This document shows, piece after piece, positions 13,201-24,540 of a DNA stretch of 64,000 bases; positions within the stretch are counted from its first letter, which is position 1, and the number at the start of each line of letters is the position of its first letter. The stretch covers positions 34,674 through 98,673 of the forward strand of contig JBBBWG010005780.1 of assembly GCA_037176905.1 (NCBI GenBank). The letters run 5' to 3'. A model generated the notes under the pieces. The model saw only the letters and a program-made list of their open reading frames with translations, ran no database searches and was not told where the DNA came from. The DNA comes from Azolla pinnata. Its lineage: Eukaryota; Streptophyta; Polypodiopsida; Salviniales; Salviniaceae. A program made the position numbers and the translations under genes.

Positions 13201-15573
13201 CGTTAACTGTCTTAGGCTTAAATTCATCTCTACCCACTCTCAATGCCAAAACAATTGGAATATCTGATGCACCAATGTGTATCCTCAGATTTTCAGCATC
13301 TTCTTGCAGGCTTCTTCTTCCAGCTCACTCAATTTCTTCTACGAGCAGGTCACGAGCTTTCTTTTTTGGCTTCATCCTCTAATCTCACATTCATCCCTAC
13401 ACCTTTGTCTACAATTGTTCCTTTCATTTTTTTGAATACCTCAATCCGCGACACATTAGACTTTATTTCTTTCAGAACATGCTCGGCTTGGTCCTTGGCA
13501 TCTTTCGCCACCACTATCTATGTTTGCATTTCAGCACATTAGACTTTATTTCTTTCTGAACATGCTCGGCCTGGTTCTTGGCATCTTTTGCCACCACCAT
13601 CCATGTTTGCATTTCCTTTTCCACATTTTCTTTAACTATTGAGATACATTTATTGTAGAGAAATCCCCAGAAAAAACATACGCATGAGAAAATTCTTAGG
13701 ATAATCGTATGAAGATCCCTACAAGTTAAACAAACAATGTCCATAATACCAGACTTGAAATTTCGGAGTGAACCTAACCCCATAAAATGCATTTGCACAA
13801 TCCAGACACGTACTCATTCATCATCACCACTGATCTAATACTACAAGAGCTACATGGTAACAAGGAGAGTGACCTGCAAGGATGCCGCCCCGAATGTCAG
13901 GAATGCCCTCAAATCGAGTCCACGAAACAATGCCACTAGTAAAAGAACAAGATATAATGCAATCACTCTAATCCTTCTGAGTACTTTATGAACACGAGTA
14001 TTTGAATAAGAAACTTGGTGGAAGAAAGCTGAACTACATCAGCTGGCATATATACACTTAAATATTTTAACTTCAGACCAACCATTAATTCTAATGATAT
14101 CATATTTGTAAGTGCTATTTAAATGGCTAATTGGATCACCCATCATATTTCTAATGGCATGGAGGTGCTGGTGCTATTTTGGATGGTTCATTCTAGAGAA
14201 GTTCATTTGGAGTTATGAATCTTAATTATGTGTGTCAATGTGCAAATAGTAATGGCCACAAAGAAATAGATAGAAAAATGACTGCTAAATGACAGATGAC
14301 ATCTTGAGGTAGAAAGCACTAGCAGAATAAACAAACCTGAATGGGTTATAGTAAAAGACAGATTTTTTATCTGCTGAAACAACTTCTGAGCAAAACGGCC
14401 ATTTCATCTCAACATTGGCAAGCCGACTACCATCTAGCTTTTCGCGACAGATCATCCAATAGGCAGCCCTACTCTGATAAGGCCGCAATTTAGCACGCAG
14501 CTGTCTAGGATTTGTCGCCAAAACTGGCCCATTCCTGTATGAAAGAAACACGAATGAGGCTTAACACATAATAACAATTGAAACTTGAATGACGGATTTA
14601 CTCAATGTTCTATGGCAAGACCAGATACATTGATAAGCATATATTCCATAAAATATGTATGCTGGACATGAGTATCAAATGCAAAAACAGTACCACATGT
14701 GTATGACATACAAGTAATAAAGATAAAGTCAACTTACTGATCTGGTTTTATGGCCTCGTACAGCGCTGAGGAATCAAATTCCTGCTGGGATATATTCTCT
14801 GGAGAAGATAGAGAACCTGTAGACATCTGAGATGAATTCTCGGAGCTTCTCCTACTAGTTGAAATTCCATAAATGGCTTCATCAGTATGTAATTCTGGCC
14901 TCAGCCACTTCATCATCTTCAGCATGCTTCTGCTCCATAATGATTTGCCACTATCCAGGATCCCATTGCTGCTGTCAAAAGCTTTCCTAGTAATACCTAT
15001 CCGTAATCTGACAGATATTACATTACTATCCATGTCATTTCTGCTATCATCTTCAATGTAAGGCTTCATACTTACAAAACCTGCCTTGAATAAGTACGCA
15101 GTCCCAGAAATAGAATCTCTAGGACCATCTAGGTAGCCTGATGCTAAAACTCGCCATATATCATCTACTTTCATGTCCGAATTCATGCACTGATCTCTGT
15201 TATCCTGCTTCTGGAAGACTTGTACCCTAACATCCTCATGTGAAAATGTATGCCAGCTCAGAATAAAATCTCTCTCTACAGTTGGTAAACAAAGCCTCAC
15301 TCCCAAAGCATTTTCATCAGAAAGCTGCCTCTTAAATTCATCAGGCAGCATAGGATGTTCATATACTACAGCTTGCAGTCCCACTTCAGCTATTTCTATA
15401 ACATAATCGAAGGCAGCAATTGGTGAATAGACTATTGTACCGTGGTCATTATGTGCACCATTTACATCACTCGTAACAATTGCGTCGGCCTCTCTGGAAG
15501 AAGAAGATCCAACGTCAAATTTCACCCTTTTTGATATGTTTTGAGATGGTCGCTTCTGCTTTCTCCTTGCCAT
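1229..15573 (-). CDS. SHPRH: SHPRH-type SNF2 helicase and RING E3 ubiquitin ligase, complete, 18 coding exons
   Basis: Coding exons, high to low: 15573-14738, 14534-14337, 13935-13874, 12210-11694, 11115-10885, 8582-8327, 7578-7213, 6692-6210, 6116-5926, 5580-5364, 5180-5016, 4923-4807, 4475-4218, 4150-3928, 3610-3390, 2724-2573, 2360-2144, 1510-1229. They sum to 4992 nt, giving 1663 aa, near the usual plant SHPRH length. The start at MARRKQKRPSQ follows a splice acceptor at 15580/15581. Visible in order: Walker A DEMGLGKT (about 366-373, split by intron 3); a PHD-type Cys/His finger (about 417-506) with a basic insertion; DEAQ box (634-637); TGTPI (662-666); a long helical insertion; a C-x2-C-x8-C-x2-C cluster in the 5364-5580 exon; a C3HC4 RING from CPVC (1350) to CPTC (1399), split by an intron; and the second helicase lobe ending in VHRIGQ (about 1555-1560). 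The family ubiquitinates PCNA and remodels stalled replication forks in the nucleus. All catalytic motifs look intact. Donors are GT and acceptors AG throughout; the donor at 7212 (GTCCTA) is weak. Confidence 0.95.
5147..5278. repeat. Imperfect direct duplication of an SHPRH exon edge
   Basis: About 55 bp covering the 5' edge of the SHPRH exon ending at 5180 and its upstream intron (about 5147-5200) recur at about 5220-5276. Shared words include TTGATTTCAGC, AAAATAACCG and GGAAGAAAGAGAACA. The second copy lies in the intron and has diverged; its AG acceptor position is altered, so it is probably not used as an exon. Confidence 0.7.
8583..10884. other. Long SHPRH intron (2.3 kb) with no clear gene
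   Basis: This is the largest intron of the SHPRH gene, lying between the exons that carry the post-Walker-A region and the DEAQ box. It has a 123-codon plus-strand ORF at 9636-10007 and shorter ORFs at 9075-9409, none of which I recognise. The size suggests an old insertion, but no terminal repeats or transposase motifs were seen. Confidence 0.5.
13080..13640 (-). pseudogene. Decayed coiled-coil ORF inside SHPRH intron 4
   Basis: On the minus strand an apparently once-coding, Lys/Glu-rich helical sequence runs through several frames: EKEMQTWMVVAKDAKNQAEH, then EIKSNVSRIEVFKKMKGTIV, DKGVGMNVRLEDEAKKKARD and LVEEIE. Stops and frame changes interrupt it, and it continues in another frame as QLTEMEKRTTFLPKRQRLKG. 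It lies within the intron between the exons ending at 13874 and starting at 12210, so it is not part of SHPRH. It could be a processed pseudogene or a fragment captured by a transposon. I do not recognise the family. Confidence 0.45.
13453..13618. repeat. Tandem 83-bp duplication, two copies
   Basis: Two adjacent copies begin CACATTAGACTTTATTTCTT at about 13452 and 13535, differing at only a few bases. They duplicate the segment encoding the decayed coiled-coil peptide (MQTxxVVAKDAKxQAEHV). The second copy brings a stop in frame. Confidence 0.8.
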
Positions 15574-16720
15574 TTCTATACTAAACAGGAACAAAGACAT
15601 TTTGAGCATTCCTGAATGAACTTGGAGCTTAAATGACACATATCACTACTTGTTGCAGGTGGATTAAGGAACTTTTACGATGAATAAGGGAAACTAACTG
15701 AAACATGCTTATATGTGCTGGAATTAGAAAAATGTATTTGCTTATCTTGAAATCTGTTTGGTAAATGCTTGATCAAACTTGAGCTCCTAACTACATGAAA
15801 CTTAAACTTTAGCATATAGTTAGCAAAAGAATTTAACCGCCCATAGGACACGTGGCATATAAACTACTAATTTAGTAATCACAAGGGAGATCGATATTCC
15901 TGATAAGCACGTCAAAAATAATAAGCCTCTGATTAGGAAAAGTGAGCATTTAAATACTTGAGGCCTCACAATTAGGACATGACCACACTCAATTCAGAAA
16001 TATAATCAGCAAAAGATCTCTTGATTGCTTTGCTTATAGTTAGAGATTTGAATTGTGCTCCCAGTAGAAACGAATTTCTAGCAATTGCACATTAATCTAC
16101 AGAATCTATCACCTGCTTCTTTGGATCTGTGATTGGGTTTAATTTTCGTATTATAAAGAGAGTACATGGGTCAATTGAAAAATTACATAAGCTCGTGTTC
16201 TTTCTGAATCCCTGGTGCATATTTTTCCAATCAATTGTGCAAGGAAAGACTTCAGCATGTTCTTTGAACAACGAATGAAAAAGAAAACCAAATGGAGCAA
16301 AACCATAAATCATCTCAATTGTGCATCATGCCGACACTTGGCCACAAATGAAGGCCAACAAGAGAACACGCCAGCCAAATTCATCTCAAATTATTGTAGG
16401 GAGATGCGGCCACTCCATGCTGACAAAATACCTGAATTGACTGCAATGAAGTATCAAAGCTGATTCCGGGAAAGAAGGAGGTTCCTCTTCCATTAAAACC
16501 AAGCGGAAAAGAAATACACGTACACGCACGCACAGAGCCAAACACGGGCAAAAATAATACAAATCAGCACGAACCAGAATCCATTTTTTGAAGCCGGTCA
16601 CGGGGGGGATTACTTCTAGATAAAACAGGCGAAGATCAGGAGAGACGGAGCAAGGGCATACCTTCTGCGAGATCGCAGCGCGTCTTCTGAGGTTGAAGGA
16701 ACGAGAGCTTCACTTCCCGT
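15574..16720 (-). promoter_or_regulatory. SHPRH 5'UTR intron and non-coding first exon
   Basis: Seven bases upstream of the start codon is an acceptor (minus strand TGTTTAG then TATAGAAATG; exon edge 15580). A matching donor lies at 16661/16662 (minus strand CAGAAG then GTATGC). This gives a 5'UTR intron of about 1.08 kb and a first exon from 16662 upward to roughly 16700-16720. The transcription start is not determined. The tandem array at 16.8-17.4 kb lies immediately upstream. Confidence 0.55.
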
Positions 16721-16799
16721 TCGATGCCATCGACACATACAAACAAGGTTCAACACACTCAGTCAGTCATTTCCGTAGTTTACATACTTGGAAGACGAA

Positions 16800-17415
16800 C
16801 ACACATACGCATGTGCATGCGCATCCATATGCATGCATACATACACACGCATGTATTATGCGTGCATGTGTGCATGTGTGCATGCACGTATGTATGCATG
16901 TGTGGGTATGGGCGTGTGTATGCATGCATGCATGTATGGTTATGCATGTGATGCATGCATGCATGCGTGCAGGTGTGCATGCGTGTATGCACGTATGTAT
17001 ACATGTGTGGGTATGGGGGTGTGTATGCATGCATGCATGTATGGTTATGCATGTGATGCATGCATGCATGCGTGCATGCGTGCATGAGTGTATGCGCGTA
17101 TGTATGCATGTGCGGTGACGGGGGTGTGTATGCATGCATGCATGTATGGTTATCTATGTAATGTATGCAGGCATGTGTGCATATGTGCATGTGTGTGTGC
17201 ACGTATGTATGCATGTGTGGTGATGGGTGTGTATGCATGCATGCATGTATGGTTATGTATGTAATGCATGCGTGCGTGCGTGCATGTGTGCATGCACGTA
17301 TGTATGCATGTGTGGGTATGGGGGTGTGTATGCATGCATGCATGTATGGTTATGTATGTAATGTGTGCATATGTGCATGTGTGTGTGCATGCATGCATGT
17401 ATGTGTGCGTGTGCA
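16800..17415. repeat. TGCATG/TATG minisatellite, about 100-bp units, five copies
   Basis: The anchor ATGCATGCATGTATGGTTAT occurs five times, near 16922, 17029, 17132, 17237 and 17332, so the unit is about 95-108 bp. Between anchors are variable runs of TGCATG, GTATG and CGTGCATG. ORFs in all frames are low-complexity artefacts (Met/His/Cys/Ala). The array sits about 100 bp beyond the SHPRH 5'UTR exon. Confidence 0.9.
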
Positions 17416-18029
17416 ACACATAGCAGGAAAAAGAATGTGAAAATCGGACACATCGACACAGTCATCAAATGACTTGCTAGTTGTAGATTCAGAAGCTCTT
17501 GATCGAGATCGGTTTTGCAGGATTTCGGGCTTTCGAGTCGACCGGGAAAGCAGAGTCTCGGAGTCGGCTCCGAAAGACGGCAGTAGCAGGTTTCCGTAAA
17601 TTCTGCAGACAATCCCCCTTTCCTCTTTTCTTTACCAGCAGCGTGCTAGGCCAGCTCGCCTGGGTCAAGTCAGCAGCTCAGTGCAAGGATGAACCAGCAA
17701 GCATCGTGTTCAAGGGAAGGGGAGATGGGGGGGGTAGATACAGCGGAGTTAATGCCCCTCACTTAATCATATGTGGGGTAGATCCGGCTACTGTTGCTAC
17801 GGAAAGAGGACGCTGATAGATGCACGTGGCCGAGCATATTGATCGATGGATCGATGATCTAACCAAGTCGATCAGTTCAGGAGAGCCATCGCTCTGCAGG
17901 TTTAGTATAGTATCTATCGGGAAGAAGCTCGATCCATGGAGTAAGCTCATCGTCGACGAGAGCGAGAAGATCCAACTCTTCCCCACTGTGCTAGATTGTG
18001 CTGGAGGCCTTTACAAAACCTTCATATAC

Positions 18030-18061
<32 letters not shown>

Positions 18062-18076
18062 GTTCGTTCGTTCGTT
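18030..18076. repeat. (CTTT)n then (CGTT)n microsatellite
   Basis: About seven CTTT units from 18031 pass into four CGTT units from 18060. It is a plain compound microsatellite. Confidence 0.95.
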
Positions 18077-18192
18077 TCTCTGTGGCTCATCCCTTCTCTT
18101 GTCTGTTCATCCCTCCGCAAAGCTCTTCCCCTCAGTATAACTCAATCAGTCCCAGACACTGACTCTCCGATCCATCCATGGATTGAGCCCTG

Positions 18193-18222
18193 CGCATGCA
18201 ATGCATTATCGCATTGCATGCG
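18193..18222. repeat. Perfect 12-bp inverted repeat with 6-nt loop
   Basis: Arms CGCATGCAATGC (18193-18204) and GCATTGCATGCG (18211-18222) flank the loop ATTATC. CCATGG boxes lie on both sides (about 18177 and 18225). No T-run follows and no gene ends here. Confidence 0.85.
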
Positions 18223-19680
18223 TTCCATGGTCTGATGTTGGGTCGGCTCAATCTGATGATGCGGGCTCTCTTTGATGATAGCTCGATGATCCAATTGAGC
18301 CGTGCCAATATCACATCATCAACCGATCGATTCTACTACAACTATGTATATATATGTATGTATTTATATATGATGCTACAAACTTGTAGTAATCACTTAT
18401 TCTAATGACAGACAGATATCGCCGATCGGCTCCCATCTTTCCTTGTGATGAGCAAGTAGGACAAAATGCTCTTACTTTGCCATATTCTTTAGGATTTTGT
18501 TGTAACAGGTGGCTGTGAATGAATCCATGTGCTACGATCAACGAGGAGGACGATGATGGGCATGGCCTGACTCGTTGCAACCATGGCGATGATGGCAAGG
18601 TAAGAATCGAGCTTATCTCCAACTCATAAGTCGAACTCTCCGTGTGTTCTATCACAGTTACCTCATGCAAAGGGACGCCGCTGAATCCATCTGTTGGACA
18701 CTAAAGAACATTCATTCGCCCGTTCTTGTTTGCGTCATCGAATTTTGCACCCACGATTGCCACAACCAAGCGGCTCTGAACCGATGATGCATCGAAGCAG
18801 ACTGGCATTGAACATGAAATGGTTTCTTACTGTCGAAGCAGATTGGCATTGAACAGGAATGGTTTTCTGGTTTTGTTTTACTCGGCAACAGATGAGGAGC
18901 AAGGACTTGCAGGAGGTGCTTGGCATTTGTACATCTTATGCTGCGGTTTGCAAATTGTGTCGGAGTAAACAGAGCCAGGAACAGTCACATGTACACATAT
19001 AAGTCTCATTGACTTTTGATGTAATGTTGTAATGTGTGTTTATGAGGATAATCTTTCCTCGATCGTGATTCAATCGATGGTTGTCTTTGTGTATCTCCTT
19101 GACCAAATGTCTCGCTTGTTCTGCTTCTAAGTGTAAGGCGATCGATTGATGAAACAAGCCACACGAGTCGATACCAGACGCCAAGCGACACGATTATATG
19201 TACAATCGTACGAGTCGGAGCCCTAAACTGGCTTCTATTCGGAGATGGGAAACAAGAGCACAACGTCTGTGGGCGCAGGATCGCAAACTCTTTATCGTGT
19301 TTCGCAATGCTTGATGGGAGGCTTGTTTTCCGACACGCATCTTGGAAACGAAGGCAGGGAACCCGAAAGAGAAGGTTTTTGCCAAGAATGACCCGAGATC
19401 ATGTCCAACGGCGGACGATTACTCGACATAATTACCGAATTCTCGAGCTATCAGCTTGGAATGAGAAGGTCTTTTTTTTTTCTTTTCTTTTTGTTATGCA
19501 GATGTCGTCAGGAGAGCCCAAAGGCAGACAGACAAACTCGATTCAGATCGAACACGCTTCCAGGAAAGATCTGTCTCGAGAAACTGCAGTGCAGCGAAGG
19601 AAGGAAGCATCGTCGCTCGATATGCAACGGATCTCGATCCGATCAGTAGCGAGCATAAACTGTTGATCAACCAAAGGAGT

Positions 19681-19925
19681 ATGCATACATGCATGCAACA
19701 CCACATCCACCACAGACAGACATGCATGGGTGGGGGTGTGTGTGTATGCATGCATGGGTGTGTGTGACACCCACACATACCACATGCATGCCCACATGCA
19801 TGACACATGCATGCCCACATGCATGACACATGCATGCCCACATGCATGACACATGCATGCCCACATGCATGCCCACATGCATGCCCACATGCATGCACGC
19901 ATGCATGGACGCATGCATGCATATC
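19681..19925. repeat. TGCATGC-based minisatellite, 23-bp units
   Basis: The unit GACACATGCATGCCCACATG plus CAT (23 bp) is repeated about four times between 19795 and 19880. It is flanked by shorter CATGCCCA and ATGCATGC variants. It is unrelated in unit length to the 16.8-kb array but shares the CATGCATG core. Confidence 0.9.
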
Positions 19926-20034
19926 TACCAGCTCCGAAAAGCAAAAGGAAGAAACATCAAAGTGAAAACTCTTTTCTTTCTTTTACTCTGTCATCTGTGT
20001 AGCTAGCAGCAATTAAGGCCGGAACAGAGCAGAA

Positions 20035-20425
20035 ACAGGGGAGGGAGGAAGGAAGGAAGGGGAGCAAGACGGGAGCAGCAGAAAGAAGAAGGAAGGGAAG
20101 GAGCAAGCAAGCAAGCAAGCAAGCAAGCAAGACAGCAAGACGGGTACAGCAGAAAGAAGAAGACGGAAGGAGCAAGAAGGAAGAAGGAAGAAGGAAGAAG
20201 GAAGAAGGAAGAAGCAAGGAGCAAGAAGCAAGAAGCAAGAAGGAAGAAGGAAGGACAAAGGAAGAAGGAAGGACAAAGGTGGAAGGAAGGAAGGAAGGAA
20301 GGAAGGAAGGAAGGAAGGAAGGAAGGAAGGAAGGAAGGAAGGAAGAAGCAAGAAGCAAGAAGCAAGAAGCAAGAAGCAACAAGGAAGGACAAAGGAGGAA
20401 GGAAGGAAGGAAGGAAGAAGCTGCA
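20035..20425. repeat. GGAA/GAAGCAA purine-rich array
   Basis: This is a purine strand of about 390 bp built of GGAAG, GAAGCAA and (GGAA)n; the longest pure GGAA run is about 20281-20343. Long minus-strand ORFs of Ser/Leu/Phe/Pro are artefacts of the tract. It ends about 190 bp before the start of the GPI-protein gene at 20620 and may lie in its promoter or 5'UTR. Confidence 0.95.
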
Positions 20426-20619
20426 GAGGAAGGTGAGAGAAGGGCCACAGCATGGTAGCTCATTAGCTAACCTGCTGAATCTTTTGGGAACGCCCCTTCC
20501 TGCAATGGATACCCTTCTTCTTCTTCCTCCTCCTCCTCCTCCTCCAGATTCACCACCACAAGCAATGACCTGGCCATGGCTCTGAGCCTCCTTCCATTCT
20601 GGGCTCCTTCCTGTCAGAG

Positions 20620-23600
20620 ATGCCGCCTTCGTCGTCGTCGTCGTCCTCCTTCTTCTTGGCCTTTGCTGCATTGTTCTCCCTTGCCTTCTCGAGATCCGTA
20701 GCTCCTCGAGGCGATGTATCGGCACAGGACGCGCCGAGCCCGGCGCCTTCCATTGCTTATGGAGGCTATCCGTACGATCCTGTTGCAGCTCCTTCTTCTG
20801 CATTCGTGCCAGCTAGTGCAACCCCGGAATCTTTAGTGCCCCTCCTTCCTTCTTCTCCACTCTATCCCGTTGTTCCAAACGGGCCAGTTTCGCAACCCGG
20901 ATATGGTAAGATCTTTTCCACATGCATCCTCCTGGTTCATGCTTAGATGTGGGTAGTATGTGTAATGCACATTCCTTTGGCTTATTTGGAGGTGCATTTG
21001 GGATGTGGATATGAATGTGGATGTGGATGGGTTTGTGCACATGTATGTTTGTGGATGTGGATGTGGGGCAGGTTTCTTTTCTACAGTGGAATATATACCT
21101 AAACTTTTTTCCATGTATTTCTGTAAATCTACAAACATGTATGTATATATGCAATGGCAAATGCATACATGTGTGTGTGTGTGTACATATCATTTTACGT
21201 TCACCCGAATATGCTTCTTTTACTGATCTCTATCTTCCTTACCAGGGATTTGTGGCACCGATGCAACATCTTTGAATGAAGTCATCGAGAAAACTGCGAT
21301 TGACTGTATGGGTCCTCTTGCCAAGTTTGTCGGCAATGTCATCTGTTGTCCTCAGTTTGGAAGCATGATGAAGATATTGCAAGGAACCCTAAGCACATAC
21401 TCAGGATCTCTAGTCCTAAACAAGACCGAATCCAAATCTTGCTTCGAAGAAGCCACAGGGTTTCTCAAGGATTTAGGAGCGAATGATACGCTGGCAGAGT
21501 TATGCTCTATCAAGGCAGACTATTTGACTGGCGGTTCATGCCCGGTATCAGATGTGGGAGAGCTCGAGAAGGTAGTAAATAAGAGCGATTTGCTCCGGGC
21601 TTGCACATCGATCAATCCATTGAAAGAATGCTGTAAACCGGTATGCGGGGAGGTGATCAATGCTGCAGCAATGGAGCTTGCATCAACTGAGCTGAGCTCT
21701 CTTGAAGAAAACGGCAGTGTAGCAGCACATAAGCAGAAAGTTGTAGATGATTGCCAAGGTGTGGTGCAGTCTTGGCTAGCTAGCCAGCTTGGACCAGAAG
21801 CTGCGAACTCAGCCTTTCGCAATCTCTACAGTTGTAAAGTTAATAAAGGTGAAAGCTTTTCTTTGGTTGGTAATATTGAGAAAGGACAATGTACATCCTG
21901 ATGCATACCTAGGATAGGATTACTGCCCTCCCCCTCCCACACACACACAGACACACAATAATGTATGATGAATGCATGCACCTGGATACCTTACCAATGT
22001 CTAAAAGATCACGGATATCTCTTTGCATCTCCTCACCCTTGATCTCGATTGAGTTCGAGTATTGCTACCTTTTGTTCTGGCAGTTTAATTTGCGTAATGT
22101 CTAAATTTGTTCAAAGATTCGTGCATATATGTAAATGATTGAATCGGCCTAATTTTTGGACATAATGTTTCTACATTCTGCAGCTTGCCCTTTGGTGTTC
22201 AAGGATCCATCTTCTGTTGTAGATCTGTGTTCCGGGCCATCACCATCCAATGCAACATGCTGCATGTCATTGTACAGCTACATCTCAGGCCTCCAGAAGC
22301 AGATGCTAATTACTAATGTGCAAGCGTTAGATTGCGTCACGTTGTTTGGTTCCATGTTAATAAAGAAAGGGATAAACACGAATTTATACCAGCTCTGTCA
22401 AGTTGACCTCAAGGACTTTAGCCTTCAAGGTGAGTGAGGGAGATACATTTCCTCAAGATTCCTCTATGTATCCTTTATGATGTAAATAACTGACCAATCT
22501 TTTTGTCTTCTTCTTTCTTGCTTGTCGATGTTGCACGTATCCTCTTCTTGTGAGCAGTCCACGGTGAACAAGGTAAGTTTTGTGGATATCTCAAAATCTC
22601 CTCTTCTTCTATATGCTGGGGCATTCTGAAAATGTCTTAAATGGATTAGCTATCGATGTAGTAAGGTTCATTTCAAAAGGGATGTGTATCTAGGATCACG
22701 TTCAAGATGTTGGTGATGATCATGTATCAGTTCTGTATTGGACATATCCTTTCTGGCACTTCACATTGTCCTATGTATTGAAAGCACCCCAGTTTTAGAA
22801 ATCAGGGAATATCAAAGTATGGCCCTGGTTGACTAAGAATATGTAACCTTTGTAGAGGGGAAGCGCTGTTGCTTGAGGTCAAGGTATGCCCTGCATCAAA
22901 CTAGAAAATGTAGTTCCGCAAATCTCAAGGCATGCCCTGCATCAAACTGGAATATGTAGTTCCTCAAATCTCTAGGCATGCCCTTGTTCAAAAAGCTGCA
23001 AGGCAGTGGTGATCTCCAAGTTAAACAATAAGGCAAAGAACATTTGTAGAACTGGAAGTTGTGTGGCTGAAGGTCAAGGGTATACCCCTTGTAAACCAGA
23101 AAATGCAGTTTCCAGAATCCAGGGCATGCCCTGCATCAAACTAGAAATATCTCAGGATATGCCCTTGTTCAAGTCAGTGGCGATCTCCAAGTTAAATAAT
23201 AAAGCAAAGGGTGAGGTAGCTGGTGAAATCATGTAGTTTAATGTAGCAGGAAAAATTCAAGTAGCCTAGCTAATGACAGTTGAGGCGGTGGGTGATGCTC
23301 TGATCTAAGGATATTGGTTTTTGCTCATACCGTATGTGTAGCCTAGAGAATGTGCAATCGAGATTTCTGACATTTTTCATGAGATATCGATGGATAAACA
23401 GAAAAATATGACATTTCCCATGTCAGGTTGTTTATTACGTGCGATTCCATCGGATGTGATCGAGGACAAATCATCTGGGATCAGCTTTACATGCGATTTA
23501 AACGACAATATAGCTGCTCCGTGGCCTTCATCTTCATCACAATCCTCTTTCTCTCTGTGCGGTTTTTGTAAGTTACCTATCCCACCTTACCATCCTGAGG

Positions 23601-24540
23601 GATTGTGCAGATTTCGTTAAACCTGTTTTCTGGATTACATTCTTGTACATATTTGATATACATATACATATATATACACGTAGGCATACACATTATCTAT
23701 CCTTTGCCTGTGGATGCATTGTAGGTATATTACATATGCATTGCATAATCGGTACCATCCTTTTTTGAATGGTGACATTGAAAAAGGTCATGGAGAGTGA
23801 TGGATGGAATGAAAGATGACGTTTTATGTATATATTACATATATTTTGCATGATTGGAAGCGAAAAAGATTATGGAAATATGTTGGATAAATCAACAAGC
23901 TTCTGTACTCTTGAGAAATGAATGAGTGATGACTTTTTTTTTGCAGCCAATAGTAGTCTTCCAGCCCTCCCTGGAGCCTCTCTCACTCCTGGAAGCTATG
24001 GTATGTATCTAATATGCAAATAAAAAGCCTGTTTTGTTTCGTGCTTATGATGATACCAAATGATAGAGAGTTAACTAAAGTTTCTATCCTGGATAGTACC
24101 AACTGACTAATCTTCCCATGGAAGTGAAATCATTTTGCATGTGAATGGAAGTAAAGAACTAATTTTTTTCATGCGGGTGGAGCTCAAAATAACCAATTTG
24201 CACGATATGTATAGAAGAGTAAACAACCGGCTCAACCAAGCAAACTTTCACCATGTGGATAGAAGTGCAATTTACACCATGTGTATAGAAGTGAAGATAG
24301 CAGCATTTGTGCAGAAGTGAAAATAACTAATCTCTCCACCATGTGGATTGGGATGAAAAAGAAGCTGTTTATTTGATTGATCGTCTTATTTTCTTTGTTT
24401 GAGGAAAAATATGATAGCAACTAATGTCCATTGCGGTTCATGTATTTGTAGGATCCAAGCATCCCATTGCCAGGAGCATTCTACTTCTACCTCTCATGTC
24501 ATTGCTGTTGTTGCTGCCCCTTGCCGCATTTCTTCAGTAG
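20620..24540 (+). CDS. GPI-anchored SPARK-type protein (At1g61900-like), seven exons, complete
   Basis: Exons: 20620-20905, 21246-21848, 22184-22429, 22558-22572, 23427-23567, 23947-24000, 24452-24540. They total 1434 nt, giving 477 aa. The N-terminus has a Ser run and a hydrophobic signal peptide (FFLAFAALFSLAF), then a Pro/Ser/Ala-rich, wall-like linker to about residue 95. Next is a Cys-rich extracellular domain (ICGTDATSLNE, CCPQF, CKPVCGE, ACPLVFKDPSS, NATCCMSLYSYISGLQ) matching plant SPARK-domain proteins. The last exon encodes GSKHPIARS followed by a Leu-rich hydrophobic tail ending in Gln, which is the expected GPI-attachment signal. Exon 4 is only 15 nt (VHGEQ). All introns are phase 1, typical of modular extracellular proteins. 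The protein probably sits on the outer face of the plasma membrane. The family's role is poorly defined. Confidence 0.92.
22858..23220. repeat. Degenerate internal repeats in intron 4 of the GPI-protein gene
   Basis: The block GGCATGCCCTGCATCAAACT occurs at about 22929 and 23123, and a variant starting TATGCCCTGCATCAAACT at about 22884. The longer block GTGGTGATCTCCAAGTTAAA recurs as a variant at about 23166. The pattern is two diverged copies of about 190-240 bp with 45-50-bp sub-repeats. It is intronic, and the ORF over it (23006-23236) is not a gene. Confidence 0.75.
24120..24360. repeat. Degenerate 30-45-bp repeats in intron 6 of the GPI-protein gene
   Basis: CACCATGTGGATAGAAGTG-like words recur at about 24250, 24277, 24308 (GTGCAGAAGTGAAAATAACT) and 24337, alternating with AAATAACTAAT-like words. 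It is a decayed short tandem repeat, fully intronic. Confidence 0.65.

Larger units (their letters stand above)
17430..19680. other. Intergenic, no gene seen
   Basis: No ORF here resembles a known protein. Apart from a (CTTT)n tract and a perfect palindrome (entered separately), nothing structural stands out. Confidence 0.5.

Noticed and set aside
16693-17440. Overlapping ORFs of up to 187 codons (Met/His/Ala/Cys-rich) on both strands
   Set aside because: All are translations of the TGCATG/TATG minisatellite; open in every frame, no protein-like composition.
19494-20803. Long Ser/Leu/Phe/Pro and Met/His/Ala/Cys ORFs on the minus strand
   Set aside because: Products of the CATGC and GGAA arrays; no start context or domain.
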